From assembly GCF_900115905.1 (NCBI RefSeq), contig NZ_FOYD01000001.1:124001-188000 (forward strand): a stretch of DNA of 64,000 bases, read 5' to 3'. A model generated the notes under the pieces. The model searched no databases, was not told the origin of the DNA, and was given only the letters and a program-made list of their open reading frames with translations. This stretch comes from Halopseudomonas formosensis (GTDB lineage: Bacteria > Pseudomonadota > Gammaproteobacteria > Pseudomonadales > Pseudomonadaceae). Every line of letters begins with the position of its first letter. Within the stretch, counting starts at the first letter, position 1. Positions 21,860 to 29,687 of this stretch are shown here, piece after piece. Position numbers and translations under genes: made by a program.

Positions 21860-22519
21860 ATGACGAAGCTTTTTGAAAAGAGATTCTCGGAGCTGGAGTC
21901 GCAAGTCATATCAATTGAGGCAACAAAACAACGCAGGCATAGCGAGTATTCCGGAAGCTACGACCATGTCGACGATAACCTGATTCTTAACTGGCAGGTC
22001 AAAGTCAAAAATCTCCTATCAAATCTATGCGGAGAAGACTCCCAACACTTCACTGCCTTTATAGAGTCAGGCAAAGCAACCTCCTTTTCTAGCAATTACA
22101 CCATACTGCAGCAAATGAAAGCTGTATTCATGGCCGCCAAAGAGGACTTCGAAGGAGGCTATCTTAATTCAGTGAGAAATTTGGTTCAGGCGGAAGTATT
22201 TGATAATGAGCTAGACCAAGCGAAGGAGCTTCTAAGTTCAGGCTATGCGGCAGCAGCTGCCGTTATTGCCGGGGTGGTTCTAGAAACAACGCTCAGAAAC
22301 ATGTGCAGGGATAATGGGATACCCTTAGGCAAGCTCGACAAGATGAACGCAGACCTCACAAAGCAAGGCGTATACAACAGCCTCACCCAAAAGCGGATTA
22401 CCGCTTTAGCCGGTGTCCGCAATAGCGCAGCACACGGAAAAACAGAGGAGTTCAGCAAAGGCGATGTGAACTCCATGATTAATGAAATCGAGAGGTTTGT
22501 GGCATCAACATTAGCGTAA
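21860..22519 (+). CDS. Cassette 1: HEPN/DUF4145-like protein
   Basis: Protein of 219 residues. Residues 124-215 resemble a DUF4145/HEPN fold: helix LLSSGYAAAAAVIAGVVLE, then VRNSAAHGK with Arg187 and His192 spaced as the Rx4H motif that forms the active site in HEPN ribonucleases. The N-terminal half is helical and unrecognised. HEPN proteins occur in toxin-antitoxin and phage-defence systems, but DUF4145 proteins also have structural roles, so RNase activity is inference. No antitoxin partner is in the cassette. As first cassette it should be the best expressed. Confidence 0.8.
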   Translation: MTKLFEKRFSELESQVISIEATKQRRHSEYSGSYDHVDDNLILNWQVKVKNLLSNLCGEDSQHFTAFIESGKATSFSSNYTILQQMKAVFMAAKEDFEGGYLNSVRNLVQAEVFDNELDQAKELLSSGYAAAAAVIAGVVLETTLRNMCRDNGIPLGKLDKMNADLTKQGVYNSLTQKRITALAGVRNSAAHGKTEEFSKGDVNSMINEIERFVASTLA

Positions 22520-22523
22520 GCAA

Positions 22524-22610
22524 GCCTAACAAGTGCATCAAATTCGTTCCGACCCTGAAGGGCCTCCACCGGACGGCCTTGTCAGGCCGCCGTTTATGCA
22601 GGCGTTAGAG
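22524..22610 (+). other. attC site of cassette 1
   Basis: Left end GCCTAAC (22524-22530), right core GTTAGAG (22604-22610), 87 bases. Inner arms show TGCAT(C/A)AA complementarity. Begins four bases after the stop codon of cassette 1. Confidence 0.8.
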
Positions 22611-22627
22611 CTCATTTGGAGACGTCT

Positions 22628-23299
22628 GTGGCGGATGACGACCTGACAACGCCGACTGCATCAAAAGGCGACGTCGCTCATGTGATGGCGAAAGCTGGCC
22701 TCTCCTCCATCCCGGTTATCGGAGGAGCCGCTGCCGAGTTGTTCCAGCATCTCGTACAGCCACCTCTGGAAAGGCGTCGGATAGCATGGATGAACGCTGT
22801 GGGTGAGAAACTGAAGGAACTTGAGGATCGCGGGCTTGATCTGGATTCGCTCCGAGAGAACGAACGGTTTATCTCCACGGTCATGCATGCCTCTCAACTC
22901 GCCTTGAGGACACATCAGGAGGAGAAGCGAGCGGCACTCCGAAACGTAATCGTAAACGCTGCTCGAGGTCAGACGCCAGACGAAGCAGTAGAGCACATGT
23001 TCTTGGACTTCATCGATTCTTTATCAGATCTGCATATCCGGATTCTTCGCCTGTTCCAGGCTCCGAAGCCGCCGCAGACTATGAGTATGGGCGGTCTTAG
23101 CAACGTGCTGGAACACAATATGCCCGAACTGAGAGGACGTCGAGATCTCTATGATCAATTCTGGCGCGACCTCTATTCTCGGGGTTTGGTGAACACTGAC
23201 GGGCTTCATACTACTATGTCCGGTAGCGGTCTCGCGCAGAAACGAACTACCGGCCTGGGTGACGCATTCTTGAAGTTCATATCCGATCCAGCGGAATGA
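22628..23299 (+). CDS. Cassette 2: helical protein of unknown function
   Basis: From the GTG at 22628, chosen because TGGAG lies 6 bases upstream, the product has 223 residues; a TTG at 22616 is an alternative. It contains a hydrophobic stretch SSIPVIGGAAAELF, then a conserved-looking block PPLERRRIAWMNAVGEKLKELE followed by ENERFISTVMHASQLALRTHQEEKRAALRN, predicted helical. I recall similar proteins as a widespread uncharacterised group with a putative membrane-inserting N-terminus and a C-terminal winged-helix-like segment. No enzyme motif is seen. Confidence 0.75.
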   Translation: MADDDLTTPTASKGDVAHVMAKAGLSSIPVIGGAAAELFQHLVQPPLERRRIAWMNAVGEKLKELEDRGLDLDSLRENERFISTVMHASQLALRTHQEEKRAALRNVIVNAARGQTPDEAVEHMFLDFIDSLSDLHIRILRLFQAPKPPQTMSMGGLSNVLEHNMPELRGRRDLYDQFWRDLYSRGLVNTDGLHTTMSGSGLAQKRTTGLGDAFLKFISDPAE

Positions 23300-23300
23300 G

Positions 23301-23402
23301 CTCTAACAACGCGATGCAGACGGACAAAGTCAAGCTGTCACGCCTTTTGCTGGCGCAAAAGCCGCGCCAGATTGCCTTTGCCGCTGATCGCGAGCGTTAA
23401 AT
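23301..23402 (+). other. attC site of cassette 2
   Basis: Left end CTCTAAC (23301-23307), right core GTTAAAT (23396-23402), 102 bases. The arms CGCGATGCAG-CGGACAAAG and CTTTGCCGCTGATCGCG are largely complementary. Confidence 0.88.
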
Positions 23403-23427
23403 CAAAGTAGCAACATGGAGGTTCCTT

Positions 23428-24123
23428 GTGAAAACAATAGGTCTCATTGGTGGAATGAGCTGGGAATCAACTCAGACTTATTACCGACTGATCAACCAGA
23501 GAGTAAGAGAAGAACTCGGCGGGCTCCATTCAGCAAAGCTCGTTCTGTATAGTGTAGATTTTGCCGAAATTGAGACGTTGCAGCATCAAGGGGATTGGCG
23601 TGCAACAGGTGAAATATTGGGGGCAGTCGGCCAATCAGTTGAGTCGGCAGGTGCAGAATTTCTGGTTCTTTGTACCAACACGATGCATAAAGTCGCTTCC
23701 CAAATTGAACGCGCAGTAAGTATCCCTCTTCTTCACATCGCAGATGCTACGGCTAACGTCCTCAAAAAGGATGGCGTAACCTGTGTGGGGCTGCTTGGGA
23801 CACGATTTACTATGGAGCAGGAGTTTTACCTTGGTCGTCTCCAAGACCATGGTATCCGAGTCGTTGTGCCGAATGAGACCGAACGAGAGAGTATTCATTC
23901 CGTGATTTACAATGAACTGTGCCAAGGAGTGATCAAGCCCGATTCAAAAACTGAGTATTTGGGTGTCGTAGCATCATTGGCAGAACGCGGCGCACAAGGC
24001 GTAATTTTGGGGTGCACGGAGATAGGTCTTTTGATCCAGTGCTCGGATACAGATATCAAACTGTACGATACTACAGAAATACATGCAGAGCAGGCAGTTC
24101 AGCATGCCTTGGGCAGGATTTAA
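23428..24123 (+). CDS. Cassette 3: aspartate/glutamate racemase family
   Basis: Cofactor-independent amino-acid racemase of 231 residues starting at a GTG with GGAGG 6 bases upstream. The two catalytic cysteines are present: Cys82 in LCTNTMHK and Cys196 in GCTEIG, with the N-terminal GLIGGMSWEST loop. This places it with aspartate racemases of the RacD/YgeA type rather than MurI. It could supply D-amino acids or act on related compounds. The stop codon is embedded in the attC left end, a mark of a true cassette gene. Confidence 0.9.
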   Translation: MKTIGLIGGMSWESTQTYYRLINQRVREELGGLHSAKLVLYSVDFAEIETLQHQGDWRATGEILGAVGQSVESAGAEFLVLCTNTMHKVASQIERAVSIPLLHIADATANVLKKDGVTCVGLLGTRFTMEQEFYLGRLQDHGIRVVVPNETERESIHSVIYNELCQGVIKPDSKTEYLGVVASLAERGAQGVILGCTEIGLLIQCSDTDIKLYDTTEIHAEQAVQHALGRI

Positions 24124-24195
24124 CAATCGGCTGCACAGCGACCGGTTTTCCGCTGCTTCGCAGCTCCAAACCGGCGCGTGAGCCGGGCGTTAAAT
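24118..24195 (+). other. attC site of cassette 3
   Basis: Left end ATTTAAC (24118-24124), right core GTTAAAT (24189-24195), 78 bases. Arms GCGACCGGTTT and AAACCGGCGCG plus CGGCT/AGCCG give a strong hairpin with a TTCG-containing loop region. Confidence 0.92.
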
Positions 24196-24210
24196 CCCAT
24201 CGGAGACCTC

Positions 24211-24402
24211 ATGATCGAGTACATCTTAGAGAATAAAGAGTGGATTTTTAGTGGGATAGGAGTGACCTTATTGTCGTGGCTTATTTTTCGAAACACAGGT
24301 GGTTCGTCAATGAGGCAAGACGGTGGGAAAAACTCTACAAATGTCCAAGTCGGCGGAGATTTTAAAGTTAACAGCAAGGAAAGCAGTGATGATCGGAAGT
24401 AG
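24211..24402 (+). CDS. Cassette 4a: small membrane protein with NVQ motif
   Basis: Protein of 63 residues from the ATG at 24211, with GGAG 5-6 bases upstream. One membrane helix (about residues 11-26) is followed by a polar tail with GGKNSTNVQVGGDFKVN. The tail motif is echoed in the N-terminus of the next protein (GGDHSVNVQAEQVTVN), with which it overlaps by 14 bases in another frame. The pairing suggests a functional unit within one cassette. No family name recognised. Confidence 0.7.
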   Translation: MIEYILENKEWIFSGIGVTLLSWLIFRNTGGSSMRQDGGKNSTNVQVGGDFKVNSKESSDDRK

Positions 24403-25435
24403 GAAAACACAGAAGGGCGGGGATCACTCAGTAAATGTTCAAGCTGAGCAAGTGACGGTTAATACAGGATTATCAATTGCCCATGTCAAAGAAATTGCAT
24501 TAGAGGTCTTTGAAGGAAACTTTTACAAGCTGGCAGGAGTTGCAAAGGAAACAGCGGATGAAAGAGCCAGACAAATAACCGACCAGTTTCTGCAGGAATT
24601 AGCTGAAAAAAATCCTGAAGGTCTAAAAGCGTCTGAAGATCCAGATTTTCAGCACTCTTTATTTCAGACACAAAAAGAATATGCTCGCTGCGGAGATAAA
24701 GAACTTGGCGACATATTGGTAGACATTCTGGTGGATCGATCTAAGGAAGAGCAAAGGAGCCTCCTTCAGATAGTGTTGAATGAATCACTTACTATTGCGC
24801 CAAAGTTAAATTCAATTCAACTAGATATCTTGGCCTGTTGTTTCAATATTGCATACACAAAAAGATTGGATATCGTAAATTCTAAAACGTTTGAGGATTA
24901 TCTAAATAATGCGGTACTCGTATTCGCGGATGCGGTTGGAGAAAAAGACTCGAATTATAAACACATGGAATATGTTGGCTGCGCATCAATAAGGGCGGGG
25001 TCACGAGATATCCTAAAAACCCTGATGAAGCAGTACAAAGCCATATTCTGCAAAGGCTTCGATCGCGAAGCGCTCGGAGAGCTTGTTAAGGAATGTCCCA
25101 GTATTAGATCTGTGGTTATTCCTAATTTGCATAACGTAAACCTTTTTCAAGCTGGGGGCATGGATGATGAAGTAATCAAAAACATATGCGCCAAGAATAG
25201 CATCCCTGAAGAAGCCATGAATAAGCTTATTCAATTAAACAATAAAAATATGATGAGCCAACAGGAAGCGACTGAATACTTACAGTCAAAATGCCCAAAA
25301 TTTGAAAAATTTATGGCCGATGTTAAAAATTCAAGCTTTAAGAATCTTGAGCTGACTAGCGTCGGTATAGCAATTGCTCATGCCCACTCTCGAAAGAAAG
25401 TTGGATTTGATGCTGATTTGTCAATCTGGATTTAA
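24389..25435 (+). CDS. Cassette 4b: LPO_1073/Vpar_1526-like protein
   Basis: From the ATG at 24389 (AAGGAAAG upstream) the product is 348 residues; a longer reading from 24323 is in frame but would overlap 4a further. Residues 9-24 carry the GGDHSVNVQ strand motif. Then come SIAHVKEIALEVFEGNFYKLAG, DPDFQHSLFQTQKEYARCGD and DILVDILVDRSKEEQRS. This block order is what I remember of the uncharacterised LPO_1073/Vpar_1526 family; recall only, not a search result. No catalytic motif is obvious. The gene is AT-rich, and its stop lies in the attC. Confidence 0.78.
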   Translation: MIGSRKTQKGGDHSVNVQAEQVTVNTGLSIAHVKEIALEVFEGNFYKLAGVAKETADERARQITDQFLQELAEKNPEGLKASEDPDFQHSLFQTQKEYARCGDKELGDILVDILVDRSKEEQRSLLQIVLNESLTIAPKLNSIQLDILACCFNIAYTKRLDIVNSKTFEDYLNNAVLVFADAVGEKDSNYKHMEYVGCASIRAGSRDILKTLMKQYKAIFCKGFDREALGELVKECPSIRSVVIPNLHNVNLFQAGGMDDEVIKNICAKNSIPEEAMNKLIQLNNKNMMSQQEATEYLQSKCPKFEKFMADVKNSSFKNLELTSVGIAIAHAHSRKKVGFDADLSIWI

Positions 25436-25501
25436 CAAGGTGCTGCTGCCGGACAAATTTTCCGCGTCGCTCCAAATTTGCCGCAGAGCACGGCGTTATG
25501 C
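25430..25501 (+). other. attC site of cassette 4
   Basis: Left end ATTTAAC (25430-25436), right core GTTATGC (25495-25501), 72 bases. Arms GTGCT-GC-GCCGGACAAATTT and AAATTTGCCGCAGAGCAC pair well. The following 129 bases (25502-25630) are a non-coding leader to cassette 5, long enough to hold its own promoter; none was clearly identified. Confidence 0.9.
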
Positions 25502-25630
25502 GACACGGAGAGGCATCGCTGCATGAAGCACCAAAGCTGCTTTGTCATTGCCGCCGGTTGAACTGCCTAACGGAAGACCTGCGAATCATCAAAATGCGGA
25601 CAGCTTCGATAAGTGCGATAGGACGTCGAC

Positions 25631-28600
25631 ATGAACTCTCAAAAAGTTAGTGCGGGTAAGGTCGCTTCCAAGCCCGTGGAACAAACGCCCAGCCCTCGCG
25701 AACTTATGCGGGCCCGGCATCCGGACCTGTTTTCAGACTCGGTCGTCGAATCGCGTCCGGTATTGGCGCGCCCGGTTTTCGAGCACCATCTTGAAACTCT
25801 GACCGCGCGCAAGGAGGAGTATCAGTTCGAGCATTTTTGCCGGCTGATTGCTGAAAAGGAAATCTGCCCAAATTTACGAATCCAGACCGGCCCTACCGGC
25901 GGCGGCGACAGCAAGGTCGACTCAGAGAACTATCCGGTCGCGAAAGAAATCTCGGAACGCTGGTGGGTCGGGGAGTCGGCGGGCGGATCGGAGCGCTGGG
26001 CGTTCGCATTCAGTGCCAAGAAGAAGTGGAAGCCCAAGCTTCAGGCTGACGTGGAAAGCGTGCTTTCAACGAATCGCGACTACAAGCGGATCTACTTCTT
26101 CACCAATCAATTGGTAAGCGACAAAGTACGGGCCAGCACTGAAGATGCGCTGACTAAGACCGCCGGCATTCCGATTCACATCGTGGACAGGAACTGGCTC
26201 GCCGACCGCGTCTACAGGCACGGTCATCTGGGGCTCGCCATATCGGCGCTTCAAATTGAAGGCGCATCCGATCAGGGCAGCCTGCGGCTCGGGCCCGAAG
26301 ACACCAGACGCAGCGCGGAACTGAAGGAACTTGATGCGCAGATCTCCGACCCGGGCCGTTACGAGGGGGCACGTTACCAACTCGTTGAAGACTGCGTCCG
26401 CGCAGCCAATCTCGCGCGCGCGCTGGACAGGCCGCGCGTCGAGATCGAAGGTCGTCTCGCGATGGCCGACCGCATTGCGCGTGAGCTGGGGATTCCAAGT
26501 CAACTGTTGCGAGTTGCCTATCAGCGCGCCTGGACGGCCCACTGGTGGTTCGAGGACTTCAACGAATTCCTGACCCACTACGACGAAGTCGAGCGCCATG
26601 CGACCGGCTCCGCTGACGCCGATGACCAGGAGCGGCTGCTTACCCTGAACCAGTTGCTGATCACCCTTGAGCGCCGAAACCTGGTGCCAGCGGATCGAAG
26701 TCGCGCCACGGAACGACGGCAGGCGCTAGTCGCCCACCTGCAGACGTTGGAAGCCGATGAGGCGCGGCCGAACAACGCATTATTCGCGCGCATGCTGAGG
26801 ACGTTCGTCAACCTGACCGACGCGATGTTCGCAGAGAACCCCCAGCTTCTTTTGGCGGTCTGGGCTGATTTGAAGGAGATCGCCGAGGCTTCTAAGTACC
26901 TAGGCCAGTTCCCTTTTGACTCGCTCTCCCGGATGGTTCACGAGATGAGTGAGCTCTTCGACACCCCGGAGTTCGACAGCCTGTATGAACTCGTCGTGGA
27001 TGTGGAACGACAGCGCGTGAGCGACGGTGAGGCTGGCGAATCCTTCAGGTCGCGTGGGCGGCAGAAGTTAAGGAATGAAAAGCCCTATGAAGCCATTCGG
27101 TGGCTGGGGCGCGCCGAAGAACTGTTCGTCAAGGAAGAATTTCGACGCCAGCTGGTTCTCACGCTGCTGGACAGCAGCTACGCGTACGAGAGCGCTGGCT
27201 TACTATGGGCCGCGCGCAATAAGCTCATCGTGGCGATCGAGTGCGCCTTCCGCATATTCCAGATCGAAGGGGAAATGCCCCGCATCGCGCATCATTGCTT
27301 TCGGCGCCTGACCTGGATCGAAATGCAATTGGGGCGGATCCCGCAGATACTTCAAGCGATCGTCTGGACCCGGTTCTGTGAGGGGCTACTGACGTCGACC
27401 GGGCGTGGGGAGTCCCAATCGGAGCAAGAGACGATGCTGCTGCAGGCCGTGCTCGGCATCCATTTCCTGAATGTCCCCTTCTCACGGATCTCGGCGCTCG
27501 AGCCACTGCCGGATGCCCTTGCGCGGCTCGGTCTCGAAATGCCGCGACTCGCCGTCCTGTACGCGCTGGGGCATGAAAAACGCGTCAACGAGGAGTGCTT
27601 CGCGGACGCGCCCAAGAATCCAAAGGACATGCTCGATTTCTTTGAGCGTTGGCAGGATCAGCCCGCCAGTGAAGACCTTCCGAGCGAGCCCTCGCTAAGC
27701 GAGGGGGCGCATGCGATGGTCCGCTCGATCATCCTGGGAGCCGAATTCGTTGTCGACTGCCCAAACGATGCTGTCTCGATCAGCGTGGCCGAATCCTTAC
27801 TTGGTGCCATGGAAGCGTTCATGGCCACCAGTGACGAAAATGATGTTTTCCCTCACGCCGAAAAGACGGTAATCCGCGTGCGCAAAGTGAAAGAGCACGC
27901 CATTGGGCCCTCTTTCGTGTGGTTGGACAACGTCGCAGGTGTCCATGCAGAAATAGTCACAGGCGAGAGCGTCGACTTCCAAAACAAGGAAGCGCTGACA
28001 AAATTCTCCGATTTTTTGTGCGAAACCACGCTGACCGTTGTGGCGCATCGGTTCATCATCCGTGACACCGAAGCTTGGATGAAAAAAATCGCCGAAGAGG
28101 AACGAGGGCTGGCACGGGCTGCGATGCTAGGCAACGTTGTCGCCATCGGACGCAACCTGTTTGGCGGCGACGCCAAGGTCCGGCTGTCCGATTGGGTAGA
28201 CGAAAACGACAAGCACTACGACTGCCTGCGCGACCAGCATTGGCGCCCGAACCGCTCCGTGTCCAAGCCTGATGTTTCCAAGGAGCCGATTAAGTTGGGA
28301 AGCGGTCCTCCGCCAGAGGAATTGATGGACACTTCCCAGCGCAAGCACACGCAGCGCAAGGTGTTCTCTCCCATTGACATCCCTGCCTGGGATAAAGCCG
28401 GTTGGGGTGGGACGTGCTACGGGTGGGATGGCCGGCAGCCACCGTTCATGGCGCTGATGTTCAAGAACCTCGAAGCGGGCAAGAAGATCTTTACTGACTG
28501 GCATGCTCGATGGGGCCGAGAGGACGTCGAAGATGCTTTGCGCATCACGATCGTCACGGGCATTTCCAAGAGCAACCCCCACCACTACGGTGTGATCGTT

Positions 28601-28981
28601 GGGCCCAATATTGATCAGGTCACAGCGGACATGAGAAACGGGGATACATTCAACATGGTATCGCGCATCAATCGGATGACGCCAGCAACGCCGAATAACC
28701 TGACGTATTTCTTAAAGGCGTTCAGCACCTTCGATGCCTTCTTTCTGATGCCCGCGCAACTGCCTAGCGGCAGTCAAAGGGCGCCAGAGGTCGAATTCAA
28801 GCTCGCGCTCCTTAAACGCCACCTGCACATCCGTCCAGCCTGGCAGATCGGCGAGAACGATCACGACATCGTCGCTCTGGACGACGACGAAGATCCCTTC
28901 ATCCCGGACGACGTGGTGGACGCCCCTGTGATCAAGGCCATTGCTTCACGGCGCGCTCGAAAAAACGGACGCATGCGTTGA
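25631..28981 (+). CDS. Cassette 5: giant PD-(D/E)xK-like protein
   Basis: A 1116-residue open frame, very large for a cassette. Residues 64-200 look like a restriction-endonuclease-like fold: Glu67 in YQFEHFCRLI, Asp93 in TGPTGGGDSKVDSE, and SAK (128-130) in FAFSAKKKWKPK, followed by FFTNQLVSDK and IHIVDRNWL. I recall this N-terminal module from other large helical proteins near defence genes. Residues about 230-700 are helix-rich and could be TPR-like. The C-terminal 400 residues are unrecognised and end in an acidic stretch (DDDEDPF) and a basic tail. DNA composition is closer to the host than other cassettes. Function unknown; nuclease-effector is inference. Confidence 0.8.
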   Translation: MNSQKVSAGKVASKPVEQTPSPRELMRARHPDLFSDSVVESRPVLARPVFEHHLETLTARKEEYQFEHFCRLIAEKEICPNLRIQTGPTGGGDSKVDSENYPVAKEISERWWVGESAGGSERWAFAFSAKKKWKPKLQADVESVLSTNRDYKRIYFFTNQLVSDKVRASTEDALTKTAGIPIHIVDRNWLADRVYRHGHLGLAISALQIEGASDQGSLRLGPEDTRRSAELKELDAQISDPGRYEGARYQLVEDCVRAANLARALDRPRVEIEGRLAMADRIARELGIPSQLLRVAYQRAWTAHWWFEDFNEFLTHYDEVERHATGSADADDQERLLTLNQLLITLERRNLVPADRSRATERRQALVAHLQTLEADEARPNNALFARMLRTFVNLTDAMFAENPQLLLAVWADLKEIAEASKYLGQFPFDSLSRMVHEMSELFDTPEFDSLYELVVDVERQRVSDGEAGESFRSRGRQKLRNEKPYEAIRWLGRAEELFVKEEFRRQLVLTLLDSSYAYESAGLLWAARNKLIVAIECAFRIFQIEGEMPRIAHHCFRRLTWIEMQLGRIPQILQAIVWTRFCEGLLTSTGRGESQSEQETMLLQAVLGIHFLNVPFSRISALEPLPDALARLGLEMPRLAVLYALGHEKRVNEECFADAPKNPKDMLDFFERWQDQPASEDLPSEPSLSEGAHAMVRSIILGAEFVVDCPNDAVSISVAESLLGAMEAFMATSDENDVFPHAEKTVIRVRKVKEHAIGPSFVWLDNVAGVHAEIVTGESVDFQNKEALTKFSDFLCETTLTVVAHRFIIRDTEAWMKKIAEEERGLARAAMLGNVVAIGRNLFGGDAKVRLSDWVDENDKHYDCLRDQHWRPNRSVSKPDVSKEPIKLGSGPPPEELMDTSQRKHTQRKVFSPIDIPAWDKAGWGGTCYGWDGRQPPFMALMFKNLEAGKKIFTDWHARWGREDVEDALRITIVTGISKSNPHHYGVIVGPNIDQVTADMRNGDTFNMVSRINRMTPATPNNLTYFLKAFSTFDAFFLMPAQLPSGSQRAPEVEFKLALLKRHLHIRPAWQIGENDHDIVALDDDEDPFIPDDVVDAPVIKAIASRRARKNGRMR

Positions 28982-29067
28982 TCGTTTGCTTTCAGTCGCT
29001 GATCCTGACAACGCCTCTGTATGCAGGAGAAAAGTGGATAACCGGCCGCTGTTTCAGTCTAAATGCC

Positions 29068-29131
29068 CCATAACAACCGGTTGCAGCGGACGGTCCGTTA
29101 CGCGGCCCGCCGCTGAACCGGAGCGTTATGC
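29068..29131 (+). other. attC site of cassette 5
   Basis: Left end CCATAAC (29068-29074), right core GTTATGC (29125-29131), 64 bases. Arms AACCGGTTGCAGCGGACGG and CCGCCGCTGAACCGG are strongly complementary. It starts 86 bases after the cassette 5 stop. Confidence 0.9.
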
Positions 29132-29143
29132 GCAAGGAGAAAT

Positions 29144-29419
29144 ATGAGAGTAACTACCAATATCGGTAAAATAGATCTTATTAGGTTTAATTTGGCTGTA
29201 ATTCCAAGGTTAAGATCAACGTATGTAACTATTTTAGTTGTTGCTATATTCGTTTTCGGGTTTGTCTGCTGGAAAAATGGATTCCCCCAAACACAGAATA
29301 GCTGGATAGCTATTTTTGCGGGTTCATTGGCAGGCGGTCTTTTCGGTATGCTGTTTGGCGTGGTCTTCTCAATACTTTCAATTTTGCTTATGTCGTCTTC
29401 GACAAGGACTACGAGCTAG
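29144..29419 (+). CDS. Cassette 6: small membrane protein
   Basis: Protein of 91 residues with an AAGGAG ribosome site just upstream. Two hydrophobic segments are visible (about residues 27-44 and 53-83, the second with a GGLFGMLFG glycine pattern), so it should sit in the inner membrane. The last nine residues, MSSSTRTTS, come from DNA that reads sensibly in another frame, suggesting that the natural C-terminus was lost or the two pieces were joined. No family recognised. Confidence 0.65.
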   Translation: MRVTTNIGKIDLIRFNLAVIPRLRSTYVTILVVAIFVFGFVCWKNGFPQTQNSWIAIFAGSLAGGLFGMLFGVVFSILSILLMSSSTRTTS

Positions 29420-29562
29420 TCGAAATGTGGGAGGCGAATCGCCCAGGCGTCGAGGCTGCCCTGGTACATCCGGGCTCGAAGGCGCGGAATGAGCGTGGTG
29501 CACTATCCATCAACAAATTCAAACAGATAGGCGAAAGCTGTGGCCCCTGCAAATGGCTTAAC
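29380..29562 (+). pseudogene. Out-of-frame C-terminal gene fragment in cassette 6
   Basis: In the frame two bases along from the membrane protein, the DNA reads FAYVVFDKDYELVEMWEAN, then PGVEAALVHPGSKARNERG and ALSINKFKQIG, up to the attC. This has the composition of a real soluble protein end, and the GSKARNERGALS block seems familiar from C-termini of uncharacterised proteins. It has no start of its own with a good ribosome site. I read it as the tail of a different or frameshifted gene fused to the membrane-protein part. Confidence 0.5.
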
Positions 29563-29635
29563 AAACGCATGTACAGGCACTGGTTTTCCGCTATTGGACG
29601 CCTTGGTCGGGCGCCGATTATTATTGGCGTTAGCT
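29556..29635 (+). other. attC-like site of cassette 6
   Basis: Left end GCTTAAC (29556-29562), right core GTTAGCT (29629-29635), 80 bases. The arms pair poorly compared with the other five sites, so it may be a hybrid or decayed attC. Confidence 0.55.
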
Positions 29636-29687
29636 ATACGAAACCTCAGCCTCGGGAAGTGCTGAAAATTCCCATCAAGGAGAAATT

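Noticed and set aside
24323-24388. Longer N-terminus for the LPO_1073-like protein
   Set aside because: It would lie entirely over the tail of the upstream gene without a ribosome site; the ATG at 24389 is better placed and begins the familiar motif.
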